Origin: Haliscomenobacter sp.
GTDB lineage: Bacteria > Bacteroidota > Bacteroidia > Chitinophagales > Saprospiraceae
Assembly (NCBI RefSeq): GCF_016718685.1
Contig: NZ_JADKCX010000046.1
Span: 1-62,207 of the forward strand
Direction of reading: 5' to 3'
DNA: 62,207 bases
A program made the translations under genes and the position numbers. The notes under the pieces are model-generated. The model searched no databases. It saw only the letters and a list, made by a program, of their open reading frames with translations, and had not been told where the DNA came from. This document shows, piece by piece, positions 1 through 7,083 of this stretch; within the stretch, counting starts at the first letter, position 1; the number at the start of each line of letters is the position of its first letter.

Positions 1-1498
1 ATTCCACCAAATCCTTTTTGAACTTTGCTGCCGAAGCCTCGTGGGTGTACATCATGTGTCCCGCTTCGTAGTATTTTTGGGTTACATTGGCTTTGAGGGT
101 TTTATTCAAGCCCATATGGTCAAAGGTGTATTCGGTGGCCCCAAAAGGCGTAGCCATATCGTAAATGCCATTCATTACCAGAATCTTCATGCGCGGATTG
201 TTGGTCATGGCATTAAGGAGGTCTGGAGCAGTAGTAGGGGGGCAAGCATCGCCAAAGAGGCCCTCACTCCGCTTGTGTTTCCAATCCCAATTGAACCCTT
301 GCAAACCGTAAGCACTGGTATTGTAGGTCTTGTCTTTGCTTACCTTCAGTTCGGTGGTGTAGTAATGCATGAATGCTGAAATGTAAGCCGGAGCAATGTC
401 CGTAGCTTGCGGGTCTTTAGAGGTATATTCGCTCAATACATTGGTGGTGATGCCTTTGTAACGAGAATCGAGTCGACCAACTTCCATGCTTGAGCTGCGC
501 AACAATTCCTGGGCAAACTGGGGTTGATTTACCCGCAAGTTTGCTTTGTCCCAATACTCTTTGCTGATTCCTGAGTAAGCTACCAGTTTGGTCAGGATGT
601 TTTCCCTTTCTGCAGCACCCAACTGATCGCCTTGCATCAAGGCGGTGGTATATTCACCCCAGCAGAATTTTCTTACTTCGACCAAAAAAGCATCCAAACT
701 GGCGGGTTTGCTGGCGAGTTTGTTGTGGTACCAGGCGGTTGCTGCGTAGGTAGGAAAGTTGACTATATAAGAAATGTCATCGCCGGGGTTGTAGGCCAAA
801 GTCCGAATTTCCAATACATTGGACACCAGCACCACGCCATTGACGGAAATGCCAAAACTGGACTGCAGGTAATCGGCAACCCCAGCTGAACGAAACGTAC
901 CATAGCTTTCACCCAGGAGGTATTTTGGTGAGTTCCATCTTTCGTTTTCATGCACATAGTTTTTGATGAATTGGCTCACCGATCGAATGTCGGGATCAAC
1001 GCCCCAAAAGTCGGTGTTTTTGGCCTTGCCCACTGCCCGGCTCAATCCGGTTCCTACGGGATCCATCATCACCACATCCGATACATCAAGGATGGAGTAA
1101 TTGTTGTCCTCAATCCTGTAAGGGGCGGGGCCATTGGGTTGCGGGTCGTTGACCACCACTCTGCGTGGGCCCATTACACCCATGTGCAACCACATAGAGG
1201 AAGAACCAGGGCCACCATTGTAAGAGAATGTGATCGGGCGCTTACTCAAGTCGATCTCAGCATCTTTGGTGTAGGCGGTGTAACCAAAAGCAGCAATGGG
1301 TTCGTCTTTTTCATTTCTCAGAATCAGTGTGCCCACGGTGGCCGTATAGTTGATGACTTTGCCTTCAATTTTTGCACTGTGTTTGGTGACAAATTTTTCG
1401 GGCTTGGTGCCTTTCAAGGTATCTACCTGCGAGAAGGCTGGCATAACGTACAGTAAAGCCAGGGCCAAAATACCGATGAGTGCAATTTTTTTATTCAT
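1..1498 (-). CDS. Peptidase S10 family serine carboxypeptidase, secreted (3' end outside window)
   Basis: A secreted serine carboxypeptidase-like hydrolase (S10, alpha/beta-hydrolase fold) that would remove C-terminal residues from peptides in the periplasm or outside the cell. The minus-strand frame runs 499 codons from ATG 1498 to the window edge without a stop, so the C-terminus is missing. A signal peptide is clear (MNKKIALIGILALALL... ending AFSQ near residue 24). The NGGPGSSS oxyanion segment lies at about 94-101, the nucleophile motif GESYG at 196-200 (Ser198), the acid in NGIYD (Asp447) and the histidine in GHMMY (His481), so the whole triad is present in canonical order. Family membership is firm; substrate is unknown. 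It is the last gene seen on this strand and has its own upstream gap. Confidence 0.9.
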   Translation of the reverse strand, partial: MNKKIALIGILALALLYVMPAFSQVDTLKGTKPEKFVTKHSAKIEGKVINYTATVGTLILRNEKDEPIAAFGYTAYTKDAEIDLSKRPITFSYNGGPGSSSMWLHMGVMGPRRVVVNDPQPNGPAPYRIEDNNYSILDVSDVVMMDPVGTGLSRAVGKAKNTDFWGVDPDIRSVSQFIKNYVHENERWNSPKYLLGESYGTFRSAGVADYLQSSFGISVNGVVLVSNVLEIRTLAYNPGDDISYIVNFPTYAATAWYHNKLASKPASLDAFLVEVRKFCWGEYTTALMQGDQLGAAERENILTKLVAYSGISKEYWDKANLRVNQPQFAQELLRSSSMEVGRLDSRYKGITTNVLSEYTSKDPQATDIAPAYISAFMHYYTTELKVSKDKTYNTSAYGLQGFNWDWKHKRSEGLFGDACPPTTAPDLLNAMTNNPRMKILVMNGIYDMATPFGATEYTFDHMGLNKTLKANVTQKYYEAGHMMYTHEASAAKFKKDLVE

Positions 1499-1559
1499 TT
1501 GATTTGAAATTGAATGGTTAGGAATATGAGCTAAGGTAAGTGAAGATATAGGTAATTTT

Positions 1560-1805
1560 TCAATCCACATTCCTAACTAAACTTTCCATTATTTCTTTAT
1601 TGCTCAGCGGAGTTATTTCAAATCTCCTTTTGAGCGAATCAAGCATTAATTCTCCATATTTAATTTGTGTACCTAAGATCGCTTCTCCAGCAAGGATGAC
1701 CTTAAAATCGAGTTCATAAGCATCGTTAGATACAAGGCGTAGTTTTTCTTCACTTCCTACTTCTAAAAACCATCTTTGTAAGTCAACTATTAGCAAGGCG
1801 CTCAT
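1560..1805 (-). CDS. Hypothetical protein, 81 aa
   Basis: A short open frame of 81 residues from ATG 1805 with a purine-rich AGGAG about 17 nt upstream. It is acidic and leucine-rich, with no signal peptide or membrane segment, and I do not recognise a family. The frame stays open upstream into the neighbouring palindromic repeat, so this could be the 3' remnant of a longer gene interrupted by that repeat. It is transcribed toward the S10 peptidase gene. Existence as a real gene is plausible but unproven. Confidence 0.4.
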   Translation of the reverse strand: MSALLIVDLQRWFLEVGSEEKLRLVSNDAYELDFKVILAGEAILGTQIKYGELMLDSLKRRFEITPLSNKEIMESLVRNVD

Positions 1806-1884
1806 TGTGCTTGATTTTATTTCTCCTAAGGGGATAGGGAGTACACGATTAAAGTAGATAGGCGTGATAGATGGGGAGTTTGAA

Positions 1885-1952
1885 CCCCGCTAGTCCAAAA
1901 CTTCCCCATTAACCCCCAAGCCAATGTATCACGACCGTGCACCAGCATAGTC
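1885..1952. repeat. Degenerate copy of CCCGCTCGTCC palindromic repeat
   Basis: This stretch aligns with the left arm and loop of the palindrome at 2902-3013: it has CCCGCTAGTCC, then CTTCCCCATTAACCCCCAAGCC, then a shared ATCACGACCGTGCACCAGC-like segment. It lacks a complete right arm. With the 2902-3013 copy it brackets the HNH gene pair. Confidence 0.6.
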
Positions 1953-1955
1953 GTC

Positions 1956-2372
1956 CTACTCTGGTGGATGCAAGCCCAACTTCTTCAACGCAACACGCAA
2001 ATTTTTCACTCCAGAACGATTCAATTTAAGTTTCACAATTGTCGCTCTTCCAATTGGTGTAATGCCAATCACTTCACTTTTATCTTCATTCCATACAAAG
2101 TGTTCTTCCCAAAAGTGGAGTCGAGGATTAAACAATGATGTGTTTTCTCCGGTGACAGGATCGGTAGTGGCAGTATTGGTGTATTTGTGGTTATTACAAG
2201 CCTGGCAAGCGTAACACAAATTAGCCAAGTCATCTTCACCCAGTTTAGCCGTAGGAATGATATGATCTACCGAAAATCGGCTCGGTGAGAACTTCTCCTG
2301 AGATCGACAGTATTCACAACAATAACCCGCGCGTTGGGCTACGGCTTCCTTAGTTTTTTTGGTCAGACTCAT
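1956..2372 (-). CDS. HNH endonuclease
   Basis: A small HNH nuclease of 138 residues. The zinc-knuckle form of the motif is visible: CCEYC near the start, SVDHIIP for the catalytic DH pair, then CYACQACNNHK. Such single-domain proteins nick or cut DNA and occur as stand-alone, mobile or defence-linked nucleases; the substrate here is unknown. I chose the ATG at 2372 (protein starts MSLTKK) because homologous domains start close to this point; an ATG at 2399 adds nine residues. The gene overlaps the 3' end of the upstream 137-aa gene by 23 nt, so the two are very probably co-translated. Confidence 0.8.
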   Translation of the reverse strand: MSLTKKTKEAVAQRAGYCCEYCRSQEKFSPSRFSVDHIIPTAKLGEDDLANLCYACQACNNHKYTNTATTDPVTGENTSLFNPRLHFWEEHFVWNEDKSEVIGITPIGRATIVKLKLNRSGVKNLRVALKKLGLHPPE

Positions 2373-2763
2373 GTGCCACAGGGCCAATGCCCAATTCATC
2401 CATCAATGCCTCTAAAGGTTTATTTTGCAGCATGGCCAACTCCACCAAAGCTTCCATCCGCTGGGCATGGGCAATATCAATCGATTCGGTCAACTCAATC
2501 AATTCAGCCAATTCAGCATCACTGAGGGTATGATCTTCCCGCTTTTGTACCAGGCAGTGAAAACGACTCCAGATCTCGGGTGGTAAACCACGATTGATCA
2601 GTTGCAACAAAGCGATGGTTCTGGATTTTTCTTGGCTGGGTTGTCCCTGTACATTGTTTTCCAACAGCCTTAAAATATAAGCATCAACGTTTTGCCCCGC
2701 AGCGGATGCCGTTGCGCGCAATTTTTGTTCCAAGTCTTGTGGCAAGTCAAGTACAATAGACAT
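2350..2763 (-). CDS. Uncharacterised protein with ribbon-helix-helix-like N-terminus, partner of HNH gene
   Basis: A 137-residue protein whose first 40 residues (MSIVLDLPQDLEQKLRATA..., then VDAYILRLLEN) look like an Arc/CopG-type ribbon-helix-helix antitoxin or DNA-binding segment. The rest is helical and acidic (LSDAELAELIELTESID). Its 3' end overlaps the HNH endonuclease gene, and this order (small RHH-like protein first, nuclease second) resembles an antitoxin-toxin or regulator-effector pair. I infer that arrangement only from overlap and sequence character; no functional evidence is visible. Confidence 0.6.
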   Translation of the reverse strand: MSIVLDLPQDLEQKLRATASAAGQNVDAYILRLLENNVQGQPSQEKSRTIALLQLINRGLPPEIWSRFHCLVQKREDHTLSDAELAELIELTESIDIAHAQRMEALVELAMLQNKPLEALMDELGIGPVAHESDQKN

Positions 2764-2901
2764 GGTGATTGGTTTATGCTGGTAAGATAAGTTTTTCGAA
2801 GGAGAGTGGCAAGTGGAGTGAAAACTTGGTATTCCTATTCACTACTCGCAGCTAGCGGCAAAAGTATAAATAAATAAGCCTCCACATGTCGCAGGAGGAA
2901 A

Positions 2902-3013
2902 CCCGCTCGTCCAAGTCTTCCCATCAACCCCAAGCCGCAACGCTGGTGCAGTGTCTCATGACCATGCACCAGCGTTGTGGCTTGAGTTTTAATGGGGAAG
3001 GCTTGGGCTAGCG
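2902..3013. repeat. Long imperfect palindrome (CCCGCTCGTCC family)
   Basis: The left arm 2902-2950 and right arm 2964-3013 are imperfect reverse complements: CGCTGGTGCA pairs with TGCACCAGCG around a 13-nt loop, and CTTCCCAT pairs with ATGGGGAAG further out. The right arm covers the stop codon of the DinB-like gene, so it may also act as that gene's transcription terminator. Related partial copies lie at 1885-1952, 3777-3801 and 3850-3860. Confidence 0.75.
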
Positions 3014-3487
3014 GCGCAATTTAAATTTTTCGATTTGCCTACGGTGTCGAAGCACATGCACAATAGCATGCTCGAGTAGTTGCTCAAAATCATACTGTTG
3101 TCCCCAGGAAACTTTGATGAGGTTATTGAGAATTTCTTCAAGCGTAATTTGCATTTTATTCTCGAGTGTCTCAGCTGTATAATGCAGCATTTGGTCTAGT
3201 TCCAAACAAGCATCCTGAGGCGTTTGCATAGGTTTTGCTTGTATTTTTTCAGTTAATGCGTCACCAAATTGTTTGCGAATTAAATTAGCATAACCATAAC
3301 CCGAATTTACAACATGGTTTAAAATGCGTTCAACCGAAACACAATCTGGATCACTGGTTTCATGGTCAACTATGGCCAAAAAATGGTGCGAATCAATGTC
3401 GGAAAGGACATTTTTGAGTTCGTCCGCTGCGCGTTCGTACTCATCTAGCAATGCCCCAACGGGGCCTTCTCTATAGGTTTTCACCAT
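3008..3487 (-). CDS. DinB/YfiT-like metal-dependent four-helix protein
   Basis: A 159-residue all-helical protein of the DinB/YfiT superfamily, members of which are small metal-binding enzymes (some are thiol-dependent transferases). The three-histidine metal site is recognisable: one His in ILNHVV (His58) and the HxxxH pair in LLEHAIVHVLRH (His140 and His144). Length fits the family. The stop codon falls inside the right arm of the 2902-3013 palindrome. Substrate and thiol cofactor cannot be inferred. Confidence 0.75.
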   Translation of the reverse strand: MVKTYREGPVGALLDEYERAADELKNVLSDIDSHHFLAIVDHETSDPDCVSVERILNHVVNSGYGYANLIRKQFGDALTEKIQAKPMQTPQDACLELDQMLHYTAETLENKMQITLEEILNNLIKVSWGQQYDFEQLLEHAIVHVLRHRRQIEKFKLRR

Positions 3488-3532
3488 GAGTTTGAATTGA
3501 ATTTCTCTTGTTTGTCAATTAACTGCTTCGCT

Positions 3533-3696
3533 AGAGCCTGCAAAAATTTATGAGATGAGTGAATATGAGATGAGTTTTGGTGGCAGGCGAAGCTCATTTT
3601 GAGGGGCGTACCCGGCGGGTACGGGCCGAAAAATAGCTGAAGCATGCCGCCAAAAATCGCTCATATTCGCCATTATCATAATTTTTTTCAGGCTCT
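3533..3696. repeat. Palindromic element of about 165 bp in a gene-free stretch
   Basis: The segment starting AGAGCCTGCAAAAATTTATG at 3533 is matched by the reverse complement of the segment ending at 3696 (outer arms of about 37 nt). Inside are a second pair of arms (GGTGGCAGGCGAAGCT with AGCTGAAGCATGCCGCC) and a small hairpin, GTACCCGGCGGGTAC. No reading frame is convincing. It fits a miniature mobile element or a long RNA hairpin. The rest of the 3488-3866 gap shows only short repeat copies. Confidence 0.65.
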
Positions 3697-3776
3697 ATTC
3701 TCAATTCCGATATCGCCCATCACTGGTCGACCCGGGAATGTATTTTGCACCGTTTTTCCGTCTTTGACCACAAATA

Positions 3777-3860
3777 CCCCGCTCGTCCAAGACTTCCCAT
3801 TCACTGCTCATCATCTTGAAATTTGGGAATCAACTATTTAAAATCCCTAACCCGCTCGTC
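3777..3860. repeat. Two short fragments of CCCGCTCGTCC repeat
   Basis: CCCCGCTCGTCCAAGACTTC at 3777 and a shorter CCCGCTCGTC at 3850 repeat the start of the 2902-3013 palindrome, without complete arms. Confidence 0.5.
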
Positions 3861-3866
3861 AAGCAT

Positions 3867-4655
3867 TTAGGTCACTTTTTGATTTTTGATGAAACGGTCA
3901 AAAAGACCGGGTGCCAAGCGTTTTAGCAGCATGGCCAGCTGCTCTTTCACCCCACCGATGTAAACGTTTTTTTGCCGCTGATGGATGGCCTTGAGTGCTT
4001 TTTGGGCAAATACATCTGCTTGCATTCCCAGGGCATTGCGGCTGTTTTTGAGTACCGCTTCGGTAATTCCGACTGCATTCCTGGCAATGTTGGTAGCGAT
4101 GAATCCAGGTAGAATATGGCATACATTTAATCCAAGATCCTCGACTTCGAGTCGCAGGGATTCAAAAAAGCCAACCACCCCATGTTTCGCGGCTGCGTAG
4201 CTGCTGCGGTATTTGGTATTGATTTTTCCCATGACACTGCTTATGACCACAATTTGCCCTTTTCGCTCCAACAAATGGGGCAGCATCGCTTTGGTCAGGG
4301 CAATGGTGCCGATCAGGTCGGTTTCCAGGATTTTGAGGTCATCTTCGAAAGGGGTATCTATGGCCAGGCTGCGTTGGCTAATCCCGGCATTGTTGACCAG
4401 GAGATCAATGTTTCCAAAAAGGGCGATGGCTTCTTTAGCCAATGCCGGGAATGTTTCATACTTCCGCAAATCCAAAGGCAACACTGCGGAGGGGATTTCC
4501 TGGCGCGGCAGGGAGGCTTGTACTCGTTGTAAGTCACTTATGCTGCGCGAAGACAAAATCAGCCTGGCTCCCGCTGCATTAAAGGCTTTGGCCATCGCTT
4601 CTCCCAAACCCGAGGAGGCTCCGGTAAGCCACACAATTTTATCGTTAAAGTTCAT
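3867..4655 (-). CDS. Short-chain dehydrogenase/reductase, classical SDR
   Basis: A cytosolic NAD(P)H-dependent oxidoreductase with Rossmann fold. Seen directly: TGASSGLG cofactor motif near the N-terminus, NNAG, a serine in VISSVMG and the YAAAK catalytic Tyr/Lys pair. The start at 4655 (MNFNDK) places the cofactor motif at the usual distance; a start at 4679 would add eight atypical residues. Resembles the DHRS7/short-chain ketoreductase type, but the substrate is not predictable. Stands alone, with repeats downstream. The 308-bp upstream gap (4656-4963) shows no gene, RNA or repeat that I recognise. Confidence 0.88.
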   Translation of the reverse strand: MNFNDKIVWLTGASSGLGEAMAKAFNAAGARLILSSRSISDLQRVQASLPRQEIPSAVLPLDLRKYETFPALAKEAIALFGNIDLLVNNAGISQRSLAIDTPFEDDLKILETDLIGTIALTKAMLPHLLERKGQIVVISSVMGKINTKYRSSYAAAKHGVVGFFESLRLEVEDLGLNVCHILPGFIATNIARNAVGITEAVLKNSRNALGMQADVFAQKALKAIHQRQKNVYIGGVKEQLAMLLKRLAPGLFDRFIKNQKVT

Positions 4656-4963
4656 GCTGTGCTGTTGAGTAAAAATCAAACTTCATTTCCCAAATTACGT
4701 ATTCTGGTTAAGGTGTCAAAATGGAGTAGCAAGGATAAAAAAAATTGCCTGATAAATCTTACAGAGCTTCACCAAGAGTGTTCATTAATAGCTTAGCCTG
4801 ATGGCTATGGTCTTGAAGACGCGGGGATATTATTGTCGCTTTAGCCTTTCTCATCCTCCAATCCCCCCAATTTGCCCTGGTCAAAACTTGCCAAAAGTGC
4901 CTTGCCCCACCTCACTATCCCCCCTACCTTCGTATCCGATTCTTCCAAACACAAACTTCGAGG

Positions 4964-5956
4964 ATGTCAGATTACCCACACAAGTCTCACGATGAATTTT
5001 TCAAAGCCTCCTTTGGGCAGCTGGAGATTGCGCGGGATTATCTGGAGCAGTTGTTGCCGCAGGAGGTGCACCAAAGCCTGGATTTGAGCCAACTGAAGCG
5101 GGTGAATGGCAGTTGGGTTACACCCGAGTTGGAAGAGTATTTCTCCGACGTCGTTTACCGCTGTCCAATAAAAGAAGGCAAGCGGCAGGTTTGGGCTTCG
5201 TTTTTGTTGGAGCACAAAAGCGCTCCTGAAACTTTCCCCCACTTGCAGCTACTGCGCTACCTCGTGGAAACCTGGCAAGAGCAACGCAAACAAAAGCAGG
5301 CGCTTACCCCGATCATCCCAATTGTGGTGTATCATGGCGTACGGAAGTGGCATAAGCGGGATTTAAGCAGTTATTTTGGCAAAAGTTTACCCCAAAGTTT
5401 ACTGCCTTATTTACCACGTTTCGACTACATCCTCACCAATGTACGGGCGCTTTCCGATGAGCAAATTTTGGAACTAAAAAAGGGCTTGCTCATCAATGCC
5501 TTGCTCATGCTCAAACACATTTGGGAGCCGCAATTCGTTCTTGAGCATCCTGAATTGATCTTTATTCACCTAGAGCCCCAAAACCAACAGGTTAGCGACT
5601 TTGTCGTTTCCCTGCTTGCATATCTTTTCAAAAATACCGAAATTGAGCGGGAAACCATCAACCGGTTCATCAAGCACTTGCCGGATAATTTAAATCACAA
5701 TGCGATGAGTACTTACGACATGATTCAAGCGGAAGGAATCGAAAAAGGCATCGAGCAAGGTGCCGAGCTCAAAGAGCGCGAATTCATCAAAAACCTATGG
5801 TCACTCCAGGAGTTTTCCCTGGAGAAAATTGCATTGCTATCTGGCGCTAGCTTGGAGCGCGTGATCGAAATCCTTTCAGCGCATCTACAGGCAGAGGGGC
5901 TAAATGAGGCTGTTGCTGCTCAAACACTAGAAGCTTATCAGGCTAAGTTTGTTTAG
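4964..5956 (+). CDS. Rpn-family recombination-promoting nuclease / putative transposase
   Basis: A 330-residue protein of the Rpn family (transposase_31, PD-(D/E)XK nuclease fold). Its hallmarks are an N-terminal HDEFFKA segment, the core YFSDVVYRC followed by FLLEHKS (Asp and E-x-K of the nuclease site) and a variable C-terminal tail with IEKGIEQGAE. Experimentally studied members (RpnA of E. coli) are DNA endonucleases that raise RecA-independent recombination. The gene is solitary, with no inverted repeats or target duplication beside it, so it does not look like part of an insertion sequence. Confidence 0.88.
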   Translation: MSDYPHKSHDEFFKASFGQLEIARDYLEQLLPQEVHQSLDLSQLKRVNGSWVTPELEEYFSDVVYRCPIKEGKRQVWASFLLEHKSAPETFPHLQLLRYLVETWQEQRKQKQALTPIIPIVVYHGVRKWHKRDLSSYFGKSLPQSLLPYLPRFDYILTNVRALSDEQILELKKGLLINALLMLKHIWEPQFVLEHPELIFIHLEPQNQQVSDFVVSLLAYLFKNTEIERETINRFIKHLPDNLNHNAMSTYDMIQAEGIEKGIEQGAELKEREFIKNLWSLQEFSLEKIALLSGASLERVIEILSAHLQAEGLNEAVAAQTLEAYQAKFV

Positions 5957-6083
5957 TTTGATTTTGCATCGTGTCGCTTTGGTTGAACAAGAAAAAAAGC
6001 GGACGCATTTCGCGACAGCATTGTAGGTCTGGCCTTAAAAGCCTCAAACTTCAACCAAATCAAGTCTGAAAATTACACCCAAT

Positions 6084-6127
6084 AAAAAAAGCCTCACAAT
6101 CTCGCTATGCTTTGATTATGAGGCTTT
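6084..6127 (-). terminator. Intrinsic terminator of the tRNA-Arg transcript
   Basis: On the minus strand AAAGCCTCA and TGAGGCTTT form a 9-bp stem immediately 3' of the tRNA end, followed by a run of seven T. Confidence 0.8.
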
Positions 6128-6168
6128 CGTGATCCCGTCAGGATTCGAACCTGAGACCTACTGATTAG

Positions 6169-6822
6169 CTTACCCCTACGGTTTTCGCCGCGAACCATTG
6201 CTGGTTTTTGTGGTCTGGACTATCTCTTCGCCATTTCAGGCGTGCCGCGTATAGTCTCTACGGAACTTTCCGAAAATCTTCAACCAGATGAATTCCTTCA
6301 CCTTGGTTATTTCGCGGAGTACTTACCCTCAAACTAACTGATTTGTCAAATTTTTTTGGATCAAAGTAATAGCATTGATCCGTTTCAGGACAATAAACAG
6401 CAAAAACGTCTACATGATCTTTTCGATTGGTTTAATTACAACACCATTGGTATTGCAATAGCTATTTCTGAAAGGAACTTCTAATGCACCTCGTGAATTC
6501 AATGTTCTGAATTTCACTTGAATACGTTTAAATGTCCCTTCTCGATAAGCGACCAAATCGAAAGGAGCATGCTCAGTTTCCGGGTTTAAAATCAAGAAAC
6601 CCTGTTCAAACAAATCAAGTTTGACCTTCAATACGCCCAAATCTCCTTTGCTTTTAGTATGGTGCTTAAACATGCATACAAAATACAAAAAAGAATTGAA
6701 ATTTCCTCGGGATTGCCATATTTGATACAAAAAATATCAAACTTAGGTTTCCCCGATACAGCGGCCTTCACTTTACAGGTTACTTTTCCCTGTAAAGGCT
6801 CCTATTTGTGCAACACACGCTG
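6169..6822 (-). ncRNA. Group I intron (IC3-like) in the anticodon loop of tRNA-Arg(UCU)
   Basis: The 654-nt intron follows a U (U34) and ends with G, the two diagnostic splice-site bases. Core elements visible on the minus strand: P2 hairpin CTTTACAGG/CCTGTAAAG (6797-6789 with 6779-6771), the P4 region GGGGAAACC (6754-6746) with GGCAATCCCGAG (6717-6706), P7 GACTAT (6256-6251) with ATAGTC (6223-6218), and P8 CGCC/GGCG (6242-6229). The GGGAAACC...GGCAATCC pattern and the insertion after U34 match the cyanobacterial and plastid tRNA-Leu(UAA) intron. The homing endonuclease frame sits between the P4/P6 region and P7. P1 is only partly resolved by eye. Confidence 0.88.
6258..6673 (-). pseudogene. 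Intron-encoded PD-(D/E)XK homing endonuclease (I-SspI-like), frameshifted
   Basis: The ATG at 6673 opens a frame with KVKLDLFEQGFLILNPETEH, PFDLVAYREG and RIQVKFRT, the pattern of the PD-(D/E)XK endonucleases found in tRNA group I introns (I-SspI type; Asp of FDLVA and Q-x-K of the site are present). It stops after about 86 residues. One additional A in the A4 run at 6420-6423 restores a frame continuing DHVDVFAVYCPETDQCYYFD to a stop at 6258, giving 138 residues, close to I-SspI. So the gene is either genuinely broken by a 1-nt deletion or affected by the base errors seen across this window. Confidence 0.8.
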
Positions 6823-6896
6823 AAGTCAGTTGCTCTATCCAGCTGAGCTACGGGACCATTCAAAAAAATGGACGAACACCTTTTGCATTCGCCCGG

Positions 6897-6928
6897 CAAA
6901 TGTAGTGCATTTTTGTTTTGTGCGCAAC
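6897..6928 (-). promoter_or_regulatory. Putative Bacteroidota promoter of tRNA-Arg
   Basis: Minus-strand TACATTTG (6904-6897) is a perfect TAnnTTTG -7 box, with a GTTG about 20 nt upstream as -33 element. It lies about 40 nt before the tRNA 5' end. Confidence 0.5.
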
Positions 6929-7083
6929 GTGGGCATAAAAATCTGCAAAAAATCTCACTTGACTTTTTGCGGAAAGAGATTTAACTTGGAAAACATCAAC
7001 TTTCGCCATCAGCGTACTGTTCAATTTTTGTCCTTTGTCAACATCTGCCGATACGAGATTTTTTTTTACCCAACCCATGTTCC

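Larger units (their letters stand above)
6130..6857 (-). tRNA. tRNA-Arg(UCU), interrupted by a group I intron
   Basis: The 5' exon is 6857-6823 and the 3' exon 6168-6130. Joined, they give a canonical cloverleaf: acceptor GGTCCCG with CGGGATC (one G-U), D arm GCTC/GAGC, anticodon stem ACTGA/TCAGT, loop CUUCUAA and T arm TCAGG-TTCGAAT-CCTGA. The anticodon is UCU, decoding AGA and AGG. The interruption lies directly after U34. Discriminator base is A73; no CCA is encoded. Neither half alone can fold, and the halves match each other exactly, so I read this as one split gene, not two tRNA fragments. A promoter-like box precedes it and a terminator follows. Confidence 0.92.

Noticed and set aside
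3644..3841. 65-aa plus-strand frame
   Set aside because: Spans a palindrome and repeat fragments; no start signal or family resemblance.
4964..5956. Rpn-family gene as part of an insertion sequence
   Set aside because: No terminal inverted repeats or target duplication around the gene; Rpn proteins are typically stand-alone nucleases.
6130..6168. tRNA 3' fragment as an integration (att) scar
   Set aside because: The matching 5' half lies 654 bp away on the same strand, joins exactly at U34/C35, and the insert has a group I intron core instead of an integrase.
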